From contig SWDH01000038.1 in the NCBI GenBank assembly GCA_005116945.1, forward strand, positions 105,578-165,713: a DNA stretch of 60,136 nucleotides, written 5' to 3'. This document shows, piece after piece, positions 1 to 8,109 of the stretch (the stretch's first letter is position 1; the number at the start of each line of letters is the position of its first letter). Below the pieces are notes generated by a model, which saw only the letters and a list, made by a program, of their open reading frames with translations, did no database searches and was not told the DNA's origin. A program made the translations under genes and the position numbers. This DNA comes from Nitrospira sp. GTDB lineage: Bacteria; Nitrospirota; Nitrospiria; Nitrospirales; Nitrospiraceae.

Positions 1-87
1 TGCAACGCCTGCTTTACCGAACGCTACCCCATTCCTCTGACCCGCGCTGAGGAGTGGCAGCTAGGCCTCTTCGAACCGTCTTCCTAG
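1..87 (+). CDS. purF: Amidophosphoribosyltransferase, C-terminal end (partial)
   Basis: Reading frame 1 is open from the left edge to a TAG ending at 87 and gives 28 residues starting C-N-A-C-F-T and continuing E-R-Y-P-I-P-L. The C-x-A-C-F-T-x-x-Y-P pattern is the conserved C-terminal tail of PurF, which transfers amide nitrogen from glutamine to PRPP in the first step of purine synthesis. Only the tail is in the window, so the catalytic Cys1 and PRPP loop cannot be checked. The gene is unrelated to the peptide locus that begins 500 bases downstream. Confidence 0.8.
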   Translation, partial: CNACFTERYPIPLTRAEEWQLGLFEPSS

Positions 88-587
88 TCCCACAGACTCT
101 TTTACCCAGCCAGCTCACACCTATAGTCGTACGCTCTCCAGTCAAGAGACACATCCAGGTTTGAACTTTTGGCCAACCAGTTCAATTCCTATTCATAGAA
201 TTAATTTGCGAGACTAACGCTGTTCAGAAATGTACGGCGCGTTGATTCTACCTGCCCCCCCAAAGCAGTGATATTCATTTTGTATCAGCTGTGATATCGT
301 CACAACCATGTACTAAGTAAGTCTTAGAGTAAAAGGTTTATTGATGTACCCTCTTCGCCCAACCTCGATGAGAATTACCACCGAAGCCTCACGCTTTAAA
401 TCAGCACCGTTGATTTCTCCGGACAAAGCAATGAACGAATGGGCGAGAGCTGCTCGTCATAAGTGCCGTGCGTCAAGGTTATCGTCCGACCTATTATTAC
501 TCGCATTGTTGAGAGAAATTGACCAGACAACGTAATTCTGACGCCGTCGAACAAATAGGAAAATATTAGATTGTGGAGGACAGGCTC
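88..587. other. Intergenic region between purF and the RiPP locus
   Basis: About 500 bases with no gene I can support. The composition is more AT-rich than the flanking genes, as expected for promoter DNA. The promoter of the peptide locus should lie here, but I see no convincing -35/-10 pair with 16-18 spacing. A 64-codon open frame at 341-535 starts with TTG, has no good ribosome binding site and no recognisable sequence. A run of eight C lies near 255. Confidence 0.5.
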
Positions 588-929
588 ATGTCGGACTCCT
601 TACCAGCGACCCCACATTCAATCATCTCAGACCATCCCGTCGATCGCACGATGCTTGACCGAACCGTCCTCCAGCCCAGCCTCGATGTGCAGGGGACGAC
701 GATGGGGGGCGAGACCGTGTTGTTGGATCTGAGCACCGGGCGCTACTACACCTTGAATCAATTGGGCAGTGTTATTTGGGAGCATTGTACCGGTCACAGC
801 ACAATCAGCGACATCCATGCGGTCCTGTGCGACCGCTTTGACGTCGCTCCCGAGCGGGCCCTCGACGACCTGGTCGCTCTGGTCAACCACCTGATCCAGG
901 AGGGGCTACTTCAACAGGAAAGGAGGTGA
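588..929 (+). CDS. PqqD-family RiPP leader-recognition protein (copy 1)
   Basis: A 113-residue PqqD-like protein. The fold is the RiPP recognition element (RRE, the B1/E partner in lasso systems), which binds a precursor's leader and presents it to the modifying enzymes. Diagnostic stretches are V-Q-G-T-T, G-E-T-V-L-L-D-L-S-T-G-R-Y-Y-T-L-N, a central I-W-E segment, and a C-terminal helix ending G-L-L. I chose ATG 588 because GGAGGA at 575-580 sits 7 bases upstream; a GTG at 573 would overlap that site. The stop codon is part of the AGGAGGTGA ribosome binding site of the precursor at 936, so the two are tightly coupled. Copy 2 (8110-8568) is about 70% similar over the RRE domain. The first ~30 residues are unlike PqqD and may be a linker. 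Confidence 0.9.
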   Translation: MSDSLPATPHSIISDHPVDRTMLDRTVLQPSLDVQGTTMGGETVLLDLSTGRYYTLNQLGSVIWEHCTGHSTISDIHAVLCDRFDVAPERALDDLVALVNHLIQEGLLQQERR

Positions 930-935
930 AGACGC

Positions 936-1067
936 ATGAACACAGCGAAGAAAGAACCATACGTGCAACCAGCGCTTGAGAAGCACGAACTGTTGCGGGA
1001 CATCACTGCGCAAAGTTCAGGCTATAACTATTGCAATGGTTCGGAGAAAAAGAGCTGCGAGAATTAA
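936..1067 (+). CDS. RiPP precursor peptide 1, lasso-type leader
   Basis: A 43-residue gene with a near-perfect Shine-Dalgarno (AGGAGGTGA, 921-929) formed by the end of the PqqD gene, ATG at 936. The leader has Y9, P12, L14, H17, E18, L20 and R21-D22-I23-T24, identical in position to the two other precursors. Tyr-x2-Pro-x-Leu and a Thr two residues before the cut are hallmarks of lasso leaders (the type NCBI calls 'lasso RiPP family leader peptide-containing'). If cleavage follows residue 25, the core is 18 residues with C33 and C41 (C-x7-C). The first acidic residue of that core is E37, core position 12. Lasso rings use Asp/Glu at 7-9, so a normal lasso ring is not possible. The core-processing enzyme is unknown. 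Confidence 0.85.
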   Translation: MNTAKKEPYVQPALEKHELLRDITAQSSGYNYCNGSEKKSCEN

Positions 1068-1079
1068 GTACGCTAAGGG

Positions 1080-1109
1080 GGCTGGCCGGTTCACAGAGAT
1101 CGGCCAGCC
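1080..1109 (+). terminator. Hairpin after precursor 1
   Basis: Arms GGCTGGCCG (1080-1088) and CGGCCAGCC (1101-1109) pair perfectly over 9 bases with a 12-base loop. There is no following T-run, so it may be a partial terminator or an mRNA-stabilising stem that keeps precursor transcript more abundant than the downstream enzyme genes. Precursors 2 and 3 are followed by similar but longer stems. Confidence 0.65.
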
Positions 1110-1176
1110 TGTCTCCTTGCTGCGGGCCAGCTGGCGGAAAGAAATACGTCGGATAAATTATGAGGACATGGTAGAA

Positions 1177-2196
1177 ATGAGTATGGCTGAATATCGGTAT
1201 TGGCTCTATGGCACGGCGGTTCGGTATGAGACGGATGTCCGGATTCTGGCGCAACCGGTGAGCGAGTTGCTACGGCATTTTCGCCGGGATGATGCGCTCG
1301 AAGGCGACGCGGCTTTGACCCTTCGTTTTCACCAGGTGAAGGATCGGGCGGAGGTCCCCCTCACGATTTCTGCATCAGCTCGGCAGCTGGCATCCGGTAC
1401 CGGCGCGGCCGTCGAGGATCGGCGAGCGACCGGATTGCCCTATGAAGTGACTCTGGATCAGGGGCTCCTGATTGCGGAGTTTCATGGCATCGGGGTGTTG
1501 GTGATCGACGGCTCGCAGAGTCGGGCCGACGGGTATCTGATTAATCCCGATCGGCTGCCCTCCAATCTCATTGAATATCTGTTTCACCTAGCACTGATTC
1601 AATTGTTGCGCCGCCGCGGGCTCTATACGATTCATGCGACGGCATTGGAGCACAACGGGCGTGCGGTCCTGATTCCCGGCAACAGTGGGCGAGGGAAAAC
1701 CACCTCGTTTATCTCCTTGCTGCGGTCGGGCTATCGCTATCTGTCGGACGACCATCCACTCCTGCAGGACTCCGGGACGCATGTGGAGGTGCTGCCGTTC
1801 CCGATTAAGATCAATGTCACGGACGCGACGGTGCAGTTCTTCCCGGAACTGAAGTCGGCATCAGAGCAGGTGCTCCATCCTGGTGTGCCCAAACGATTCT
1901 TTTATGCCGAAGATCTCTATCCAACGGCGGTCGGAGAACGTTGCCAGCCGGCCCTGGTACTCTTTCCTCATGTCGTGGATTCACCAGAGAGCTACCTCGA
2001 GTTGCTTCCCAAGAGCCGGGCATTGGAAGCGCTCTTGCCTCAGGCGCTATTGGTGTACGATCCAGAGGTGGCCAGACGAGAATTTCAGGTCTTAGCGAAA
2101 CTGGTGCAACAGGTGGACTGTTACCGTTTGCACTTTGGCCGAGACATCCTCAACTTGCCGAAGCTAATCACGCCGTTACTCGAGAAGGGACGATGA
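1177..2196 (+). CDS. HPr kinase-like protein of the RiPP locus
   Basis: A 339-residue protein with a P-loop G-N-S-G-R-G-K-T-T beginning at residue 168, followed by S-D-D-H-P, the arrangement of HprK-type kinases. In paeninodin- and pseudomycoidin-type lasso clusters a homologue phosphorylates a Ser of the peptide, so a peptide kinase role is inferred here. The open frame continues upstream to 976 but would overlap precursor 1 and its hairpin. ATG 1177 lies 10 bases after GAGGA (1162-1166); ATGs at 1168 and 1183 are alternatives. Its TGA overlaps the ATG of the B2 gene (ATGA), showing translational coupling. The N-terminal ~150 residues have no motif I recognise. Confidence 0.8.
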   Translation: MSMAEYRYWLYGTAVRYETDVRILAQPVSELLRHFRRDDALEGDAALTLRFHQVKDRAEVPLTISASARQLASGTGAAVEDRRATGLPYEVTLDQGLLIAEFHGIGVLVIDGSQSRADGYLINPDRLPSNLIEYLFHLALIQLLRRRGLYTIHATALEHNGRAVLIPGNSGRGKTTSFISLLRSGYRYLSDDHPLLQDSGTHVEVLPFPIKINVTDATVQFFPELKSASEQVLHPGVPKRFFYAEDLYPTAVGERCQPALVLFPHVVDSPESYLELLPKSRALEALLPQALLVYDPEVARREFQVLAKLVQQVDCYRLHFGRDILNLPKLITPLLEKGR

Positions 2197-2753
2197 TCAA
2201 ATCGTTCCCGCTGGATTTTTATGGTGTGCCCAACATAACGTGCCGTGCCAGCGTGACTGATGGCGTCATGTGTCGTGCGATAGATCCAGGAGTGTCCAAA
2301 GAGGCCGGATACCGTCAACCCTCAATGATGCACTATGTAAAAAAGTATTGGACCTTGGTGCGTGTGGGATTGATCGTATCGTGGATTCGTCTTTTACTGC
2401 GTCTCAAGACCTTGCCACTGGTGTTGGACTGGTTAAGCCCTCGCTCAATGACGGGGAGCCCTGACGAAGGAGTGATGGGGGATCTCGTGTACTATGTGGA
2501 TCGATGGTTGCAAGTGTTTCCCTATAACACAAAAGGCAACTGTTTCCCGCGGTCGCTGGCGCTGTTTTGGTTTGCCAGACGATTGGGGTATCCCGTTCTC
2601 TTTTGCTGCGGTGTGAGAAAAGAAGGTTCAAGTCTCGATGGCCATGCATGGCTGGTCTTAAATCACCAACCTTTCCATGAATCGAGCCAGCATTGCCAAC
2701 TGTTTGCGGTCACCTTTTCCTATCCGTCTGATACTCGCATTGATACAAGGTAG
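2193..2753 (+). CDS. Lasso-type B2 leader peptidase (transglutaminase-like)
   Basis: A 186-residue protein. The C-terminal half matches the lasso peptide B2 family (transglutaminase-like cysteine protease): C117 in G-N-C-F-P-R-S-L-A-L, then H151 in D-G-H-A-W-L. In lasso systems B2 removes the leader, guided by the PqqD-like B1. The third catalytic residue, usually Asp, is not obvious; E163 is a candidate. Start ATG 2193 overlaps the kinase stop. The N-terminal ~45 residues precede the first helix typical of the family. Presence of B1, B2, kinase, nucleotidyltransferase and exporter reproduces a lasso cluster apart from the cyclase. Confidence 0.85.
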   Translation: MIKSFPLDFYGVPNITCRASVTDGVMCRAIDPGVSKEAGYRQPSMMHYVKKYWTLVRVGLIVSWIRLLLRLKTLPLVLDWLSPRSMTGSPDEGVMGDLVYYVDRWLQVFPYNTKGNCFPRSLALFWFARRLGYPVLFCCGVRKEGSSLDGHAWLVLNHQPFHESSQHCQLFAVTFSYPSDTRIDTR

Positions 2754-2818
2754 TATTCGGTTATCCGGCGTCAGAGAATTCACACTCTGATAACCTAAAT
2801 GAGCGTCGGCTTGCGCGC

Positions 2819-4639
2819 ATGACCCCTATGCAGAGCATTCTGAACCGCATACGCCCATTCCTCCGGACGCTTCGCGACGCCCTCGCGTTTGTGTGGCAGA
2901 GCAGTCCGAAACTGGCCGTTGGCAGCATCGCGGTGCGTGTTTTCCAAGGCCTCCTTCCCCTAGTCGTTCTGTATCTGACAAAGTTGTTAATTGATGCCGT
3001 GACCGAAGGGCTCAAGACTCCATCAGTCGAGGCCTCCTTGACCTCGGTGACGATGATCCTAGCGGGATTGGCAGTTGCCGCTGTGGCCTCGGCCATACTG
3101 ACTGTCGTCGGCTCTGTGATCTCAAAAATTCATGCGCAAGTTGTCACGGATCACATGCATACGCTTCTCCAGGCAAAATCTGTTGAGGTTGACCTAGAGT
3201 ACTATGAGAATGCGCGGTATCAAGATACGCTTCATCGCGCGCAACAAGAAGCGCCGTATCGTCCGACGGCTATTCTCAACGCCGTACTGCAGTTTGGCCA
3301 AGATGCCGTTTCATTACTCGCGATGGCAGGCATACTCTGGTGGCTGCATTGGGGTGTGATTCCAATCTTGATGTTGGCGGCCATTCCGTATTTCTTTGTG
3401 CGTCTGCAACAATCCAACAAGCTATTTGCCTGGGAGCGCGAGCGGACGCCGCTTGAACGGAAGGCGTGGTATGTCAATATGCTGCTGACGCAAGCTACTG
3501 CCGCGAAAGAAATCCGGTTGTTCGATCTCGGATTTCGGTTGCAACAATGGTTTCAAGACGCGCGCTCAATACTGCGCCGTGAACGGATTGCGTTAGAGCG
3601 TCGCTGGGCGTTCGCAGGCCTTGCTGCGCAGATTATCGGCGTGGCCGGTGTATTTGGCGTATACAGTTTTGTAGCGTACAGAACGGTTCAAGGAGTGCTC
3701 ACCGTTGGGGACCTTGTCATGTATTTCATGGCGATACAGCGAGCCTCAGGATTCCTAGAGGGTCTGGGATGGAGTATGTCGAACCTCTATGAGAGCAATT
3801 TATTCCTAACTACGTTGGGTGAGTTCTTAGGCATTCAGTCGCACCTGCCGAGGTCGGCACATCCCAAGCCGTTTCCCCAACCGATCAAGCAGGGCATCAG
3901 ATTCGATCACGTGTCATTAAAATATCCACATGAAGAGCGTGTGGCGATCAAGGACTTTAGCTTTATGATCAGGCCAGGCGAGCACGTTGCCTTTGTTGGG
4001 GCCAATGGTTCAGGGAAGACAACGCTGGTAAAGCTCTTGTGCCGTCTATACGATCCGTCGGGGGGATGCATTACGATTGATGGGGTTGATCTTCGAGACT
4101 ATCCCATTGCGGATGTGCGTGGTGCTATCAGTGGAATCTTTCAAGATTTCGTGAAGTTTCAATTGTCGGCAAAAGACAATATCGCTTTGGGCGTGCGATC
4201 CCACGACGTCGACCTTCCTGCCGTCACTCAGGCGGCCAAGCAGGCAGGGGTCCATGAGGTCATTGAACGATTGCCGAAGGGATATGAGTCATTGCTCGGC
4301 AAGCTGTTCGATGGTGGAAATGAACTGAGCATCGGCGAATGGCAAAAGGTAGCATTGGCCCGAGCAGTGCTCCGCGATTCTCAGATCTTGATTCTCGATG
4401 AGCCAACCAGTGCAATGGATGCCAAGGCAGAAGCGGAACTGTTTGAGCGGTTTCACGAACTGGCCCAGGGGCGTATGGCTATCTTGATCAGCCATCGACT
4501 GTCGACAGTAAAAATGGCCGACCGCATCTTCGTCGTTGATCGAGGCCAAATTGTTGAAGAAGGGACGCACGATCAGTTGATGCTACAACGAGGACTCTAC
4601 GCCACGCTTTTTCTCACCCAAGCCCAGCACTATCAGTAG
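2819..4639 (+). CDS. ABC exporter (permease-ATPase fusion) of the RiPP locus
   Basis: A 606-residue half-transporter of the McjD/MsbA type. The N-terminal ~320 residues carry about six membrane segments; the ATPase domain has Walker A G-A-N-G-S-G-K-T-T from residue 394, a variant signature L-S-I-G-E-W-Q-K (S-I-G-E instead of S-G-G-Q), and Walker B I-L-I-L-D-E-P near residue 525. There is no N-terminal C39 peptidase domain, consistent with leader removal by the separate B2 protein. It probably exports the mature peptide and gives the producer self-protection. The start at 2819 has no strong ribosome binding site; ATG 2828 is an alternative. Confidence 0.9.
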   Translation: MTPMQSILNRIRPFLRTLRDALAFVWQSSPKLAVGSIAVRVFQGLLPLVVLYLTKLLIDAVTEGLKTPSVEASLTSVTMILAGLAVAAVASAILTVVGSVISKIHAQVVTDHMHTLLQAKSVEVDLEYYENARYQDTLHRAQQEAPYRPTAILNAVLQFGQDAVSLLAMAGILWWLHWGVIPILMLAAIPYFFVRLQQSNKLFAWERERTPLERKAWYVNMLLTQATAAKEIRLFDLGFRLQQWFQDARSILRRERIALERRWAFAGLAAQIIGVAGVFGVYSFVAYRTVQGVLTVGDLVMYFMAIQRASGFLEGLGWSMSNLYESNLFLTTLGEFLGIQSHLPRSAHPKPFPQPIKQGIRFDHVSLKYPHEERVAIKDFSFMIRPGEHVAFVGANGSGKTTLVKLLCRLYDPSGGCITIDGVDLRDYPIADVRGAISGIFQDFVKFQLSAKDNIALGVRSHDVDLPAVTQAAKQAGVHEVIERLPKGYESLLGKLFDGGNELSIGEWQKVALARAVLRDSQILILDEPTSAMDAKAEAELFERFHELAQGRMAILISHRLSTVKMADRIFVVDRGQIVEEGTHDQLMLQRGLYATLFLTQAQHYQ

Positions 4640-4721
4640 GGGGCCCATGAGGCTTGGACGCGTTGTATGTGTGTGTGGCCGGTCAATCGTTTCTTGATGT
4701 GAGCCAGAGAGATCATTGCGC

Positions 4722-5873
4722 ATGACGAATCCCACAATATTGGAACGGCGAGCACTCCTCTCGTGTCTTGCCGCCAACCAAACGCCGCAACAGATCCATT
4801 CAGACATCATCAATCCTCAGCTGTCATGGGAAAAGACATTGGGTGCTGCATGCCAGCTTGGAATCGGGCCCCTCCTCTATGCTCGACTCGGTGAGCTTGG
4901 TGTGCGGGACAAGATTCCTGTAGATGTCCTCCGGCAAAGCAAAGCGCACTGTTTTTCAAGTCAAGCTCGGAACATGAAAGTCTATGCTGAGCTGAAAACT
5001 GTACTGGAAGCATTGACAGGGGAAGGACTTCCGGTAATCGTGCTGAAGGGTGCGGTCTTAGCGGAGCTTGTGTATCAGCATGTCGGATTGCGGACAATGG
5101 CGGATGTGGATCTACTCGTTGACAAGAAGAATCTCGATAAGGCTGGATCGATTCTCGAACGCCTCGGGTATGTGCCTGACGAGCACCACCGCGATAAACA
5201 TTGGTATCGAGAGCACCATCATCATCTGGTGCCGTACGTCTCGTCTGACGGCTCGATGACGATTGAGATCCATTGGCATATCATTGAGCGTACAGCTTTC
5301 AATGATTTGCCGATTGAAGAATTATGGGCGCACGCACGAGCGGTCAAGATAGCCTCAGTCCCGTGTTTGACATTGTCAGCTGAGCATATGCTGTTGCATG
5401 TGGGGCTCCATCTTTCCAGTCCCAATCGATTTCAAGGGCAACTGCGAGGCCTGTATGACGTTGCAGAACTGCTTCGTCGTTACGGGGATGACTTGGACTG
5501 GACAGAGGTGTGTCGGGTAGCAACCATTGCCGACGCACGTAAATACCTCTATGTGGTGTTGTGTTTAGCGCGTGATGCGTTGGGGGCTCCCGTTCCGATT
5601 GTAGCCATTAGACAACTGCGGCGGGAGATATCTTTCTTACCGTTCGAGGAACGGTTGGTCATGCAGCTCGCTCTGAATGCGGCGTTCATCATCGATGTGG
5701 AAGAGGATTCTATATATGAATGGGTGTTGCTGGATTTGTTGAATGGCCTCTTAGGTTGCCGAACTCGCCGTGAAGCCTGCCAAACCGTGATCACCAAGAT
5801 TGCTCAGCGGGCTAGATTAACCATGGCAAGCAAGTGGGGGCGTCAAGTTGTCTCATCCTCACGTCGTGTCTAG
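4722..5873 (+). CDS. Nucleotidyltransferase-family protein (NTP_transf_5)
   Basis: A 383-residue protein with the nucleotidyltransferase core: L-K-G-A near residue 108 and metal-binding D-V-D (D128 and D130) in M-A-D-V-D-L-L-V. Homologues are common in lasso clusters that also have an HprK-like kinase; in the pseudomycoidin cluster the equivalent protein adds sugar to the phosphorylated peptide. A tailoring role after the kinase is therefore inferred. ATG 4722 was preferred over TTG 4716 because of the purine-rich AGAGAG about a dozen bases upstream. It is the last gene of the first block; 380 bases without a clear gene follow. Confidence 0.8.
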   Translation: MTNPTILERRALLSCLAANQTPQQIHSDIINPQLSWEKTLGAACQLGIGPLLYARLGELGVRDKIPVDVLRQSKAHCFSSQARNMKVYAELKTVLEALTGEGLPVIVLKGAVLAELVYQHVGLRTMADVDLLVDKKNLDKAGSILERLGYVPDEHHRDKHWYREHHHHLVPYVSSDGSMTIEIHWHIIERTAFNDLPIEELWAHARAVKIASVPCLTLSAEHMLLHVGLHLSSPNRFQGQLRGLYDVAELLRRYGDDLDWTEVCRVATIADARKYLYVVLCLARDALGAPVPIVAIRQLRREISFLPFEERLVMQLALNAAFIIDVEEDSIYEWVLLDLLNGLLGCRTRREACQTVITKIAQRARLTMASKWGRQVVSSSRRV

Positions 5874-6253
5874 CGTGGTGCAGGTCTTCGTGCTGACGAG
5901 CTCGTAATGTCATCATCTTCTCCTGGGGAGTCATTCAGGATCGACATGGGCCATTGAACCGTCTGCGACAAGGTGGGTATTCTGATCAATTCACCATTGC
6001 GCTTGCGGGTGAGGTCGTGCGATCCCTCTTTCGCCAAATACCACGGGATGTAAATTAGGAGCTTCCTGTGGGGACAGGGTCCTCTTTCATCAGCACATCT
6101 ACTTACCTTCTAAAGAGGTACTCTCCTCCGCTTCTTTGTATCTAGTACAACTTCCCGCATTAGGTTACTCTCGCCGAAGTGATGCGGACATTCTCATGCC
6201 CGTCAAGGACGGGATCTCTAGTACGAGGATGTGCGAGAGAGGAATTGCCTTAG
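5874..6253. other. Gap between nucleotidyltransferase and ATP-grasp genes, with a possible gene relic
   Basis: No complete gene. The frame read through about 5908-6056 after an in-frame TGA has no start codon and ends at TAG; it contains D-R-H-G-P-L-N-R-L-R-Q-G-G-Y-S-D-Q-F followed by an amphipathic helix-like stretch, and looks protein-like. It could be the C-terminal scar of a deleted gene, which is notable because this is where a missing cyclase could have been. I cannot assign it. A short stem CCGTC-AAG-GACGG lies near 6200. A promoter for the ATP-grasp block may be here. Confidence 0.35.
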
Positions 6254-7246
6254 ATGATCCTAATACTGGCAGAGTCCACTGATCCATGGGCTCTTCTGGT
6301 TAATAGGCAGGCTCAAGACATCGGCGGCGATGTCTTATGGGTCCAGCCGGGACAACTCCTGGACAGAATTTTACTCAATTGGCCGGTGATAGCTAGCACG
6401 CCGGTCATGCCTGGCACGCTCGTAATCGACGGCCAGACCATTCTTCTTGATGACCTCACCGGAATCTTTGCGCGACTCACCCTGCCGCCACTCTTCGACC
6501 TTGACGAGTTGTCTCCCCATGATCGCAGCTACGTGATCAAAGAAACCAGCGCCGCTTGGCTGGCGTTTTTCAATGCCATGCCTTGCGCTGTGGTCAATCG
6601 GCCTGTTCCTGGCGGTCAGCCTACCATTCTCGCCGGGAGTCCGTTCCTGTCCCAGCTTGCCAAGAAGCATGGATTTTTACTCCCGTCTTCTTGCTGCACG
6701 TCCAGCCAGGCCGATGCAATGTTGCAGTTTTCAGCCTGGAACAAGCGGGTCTATCTCAAGCCATTAGGATCGCATGAGCCAGGGATATTCTTGCAGGCCC
6801 ACGATGGCATCGAACAGATCTCTCGTGTCATGGAACAGCAGGCGGTCTCGATTCAAGCCATTCCGTACGGTCAGCGAGTAACTGTATATGTCGTCCGGGA
6901 AGAGGTCGTCGCGATCGTCCTGCAGCCAAGTGGGGACGTCACGCATAGGATAGAGATGCCGTCGGTACTGTCGAAACGCTGTCTCGGTCTTGTGGGTGAT
7001 TTGGGATTCACATTTGCCGAATGCCAGTTCATCGTAACCCCTGAAGGGCCAATCTATTGCCTCGACGTGAGCAGGGCTCCCGGATTCTGGTGTTGTCCGC
7101 ACGAGGTTCAAGGACAGATCGTGTCTCGCCTGGTCGAATATCTATCCGAAATGAGGAGTCGATCACGTCATGATTCTCTTAATGGGCCCGATGGCCGACC
7201 CAGTGCTCGCGAACATCTGTGCGAGACTCGCAGCCCGCAACGCTGA
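6254..7246 (+). CDS. ATP-grasp protein A of the RiPP locus (active site degenerate?)
   Basis: A 330-residue ATP-grasp-fold protein beginning M-I-L-I-L-A-E and paralogous to the following gene. K in V-Y-L-K-P-L-G matches an ATP-binding Lys. At the metal site, where ATP-grasp enzymes have E-x-N, this protein has D-V-S (in Y-C-L-D-V-S-R-A-P-G-F), while protein B has E-V-N. It may be weakly active or a non-catalytic partner. The C-terminal ~25 residues are read out of frame through the start of gene B (77-base overlap) and are low in hydrophobics, suggesting stop-codon loss. ATG 6254 follows AGAGAGGA. ATP-grasp enzymes make amide or ester bonds through acyl-phosphates; the substrate here is unknown. 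Confidence 0.75.
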   Translation: MILILAESTDPWALLVNRQAQDIGGDVLWVQPGQLLDRILLNWPVIASTPVMPGTLVIDGQTILLDDLTGIFARLTLPPLFDLDELSPHDRSYVIKETSAAWLAFFNAMPCAVVNRPVPGGQPTILAGSPFLSQLAKKHGFLLPSSCCTSSQADAMLQFSAWNKRVYLKPLGSHEPGIFLQAHDGIEQISRVMEQQAVSIQAIPYGQRVTVYVVREEVVAIVLQPSGDVTHRIEMPSVLSKRCLGLVGDLGFTFAECQFIVTPEGPIYCLDVSRAPGFWCCPHEVQGQIVSRLVEYLSEMRSRSRHDSLNGPDGRPSAREHLCETRSPQR

Positions 7247-8069
7247 CCTCATGCTCGTCCATCCGGAGTCGGAAGGGGACAGCTGGGATATCACGTGGTC
7301 CACTGAGGGAGGAGCGATGTCCGATCGCTTTCGCATCGGCGACCGCACCATCCATCTGTCCGATATCGATTCTGTCTATCTCCGGGCGTTGGGCAGCCAT
7401 GCGGCATCGACTCCTCGCGAGCGGATGATCGTGACAGCGCTCTGGGAATTTGCCGAGAGTCTGCCGGTATTGGTGGTTAATCGACGCCAAGCGTCGCATA
7501 CGAATATGTCCAAGCCCTATCAGCTGCGGTTGATCGCACAGTTCGGTTTCCAGGTCCCGAAGACGCTGATCACGATGGTCCCGGAAGAAGCCAGGCGTTT
7601 CTACGATGACTGCCAGGGACGGGTGATATACAAGTCGATCAGTGCGGAGCGGTCGATCGTGAAGCCGCTCACGCCAGAGGATTTCTCTCGCTTGGAGCAG
7701 ATACGGTACTGCCCGGTGCAACTTCAAGAAACGATTCCCGGTACGGACCTGCGCATTCATACGGTTGGGGATCGCCTCTTTGCGACCGAAGTGCTGTCGG
7801 ATGGAACGGATTACCGGTATGCCGAGCGTGAAAACAAACAGCGCACGATGCGGGCGGTCGAATTGGAGCCAGGCTTACAGACCCGTTGTCTCAATATGGC
7901 TAAAGGTCTTGAGTTGAGCCTGAGCGGGATCGACCTACGCCGGACCCCGGATGGCGCCTATTACTGTTTCGAAGTCAATACCAGCCCCGGGTTTACTTTT
8001 TTCGAAAACCACACAGGCCAGCGGATCGGGGATGCCTTGGCCGATCTGCTCTGTGCAGGGAGCGCCTAA
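7170..8069 (+). CDS. ATP-grasp ligase B of the RiPP locus (RimK-like)
   Basis: A 299-residue ATP-grasp enzyme starting M-I-L-L-M-G-P. It has K-S-I-S-A-E-R-S-I-V (ATP-binding Lys and flexible loop), V-Q-L-Q-E-T-I-P-G-T-D-L-R (hinge and catalytic Arg region), D in G-I-D-L-R, and canonical E-V-N in F-E-V-N-T-S-P-G-F. By family this enzyme activates a carboxylate as acyl-phosphate and joins it to an amine, thiol or hydroxyl. In this cluster it is the best candidate for the bond-forming step that a lasso cyclase would normally do, or for adding an amino acid to the peptide. GAGGAG at about 7153 supports ATG 7170. PqqD copy 2 follows after 40 bases. Confidence 0.85.
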   Translation: MILLMGPMADPVLANICARLAARNADLMLVHPESEGDSWDITWSTEGGAMSDRFRIGDRTIHLSDIDSVYLRALGSHAASTPRERMIVTALWEFAESLPVLVVNRRQASHTNMSKPYQLRLIAQFGFQVPKTLITMVPEEARRFYDDCQGRVIYKSISAERSIVKPLTPEDFSRLEQIRYCPVQLQETIPGTDLRIHTVGDRLFATEVLSDGTDYRYAERENKQRTMRAVELEPGLQTRCLNMAKGLELSLSGIDLRRTPDGAYYCFEVNTSPGFTFFENHTGQRIGDALADLLCAGSA

Positions 8070-8109
8070 TCGTGGAACGGACACAAGGTGAAAAGGAGGG
8101 ATCGCAATC

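Noticed and set aside
120..200. Possible tRNA-like T-arm (GTTTGAACTTTTGG)
   Set aside because: No acceptor or anticodon stem can be drawn around it; no tRNA found in the window.
341..535. 64-codon open frame before the RiPP locus
   Set aside because: TTG start, no ribosome binding site, no family signal, composition like intergenic DNA.
936..1067. Simple classification of the locus as a lasso cluster
   Set aside because: No cyclase is present, and cores 1 and 3 lack Asp/Glu at ring positions 7-9, so the lasso label fits only the leader and accessory genes.
2754..2818. Possible additional precursor between B2 and the ABC gene
   Set aside because: No frame carries the leader pattern or a ribosome binding site in these 65 bases.
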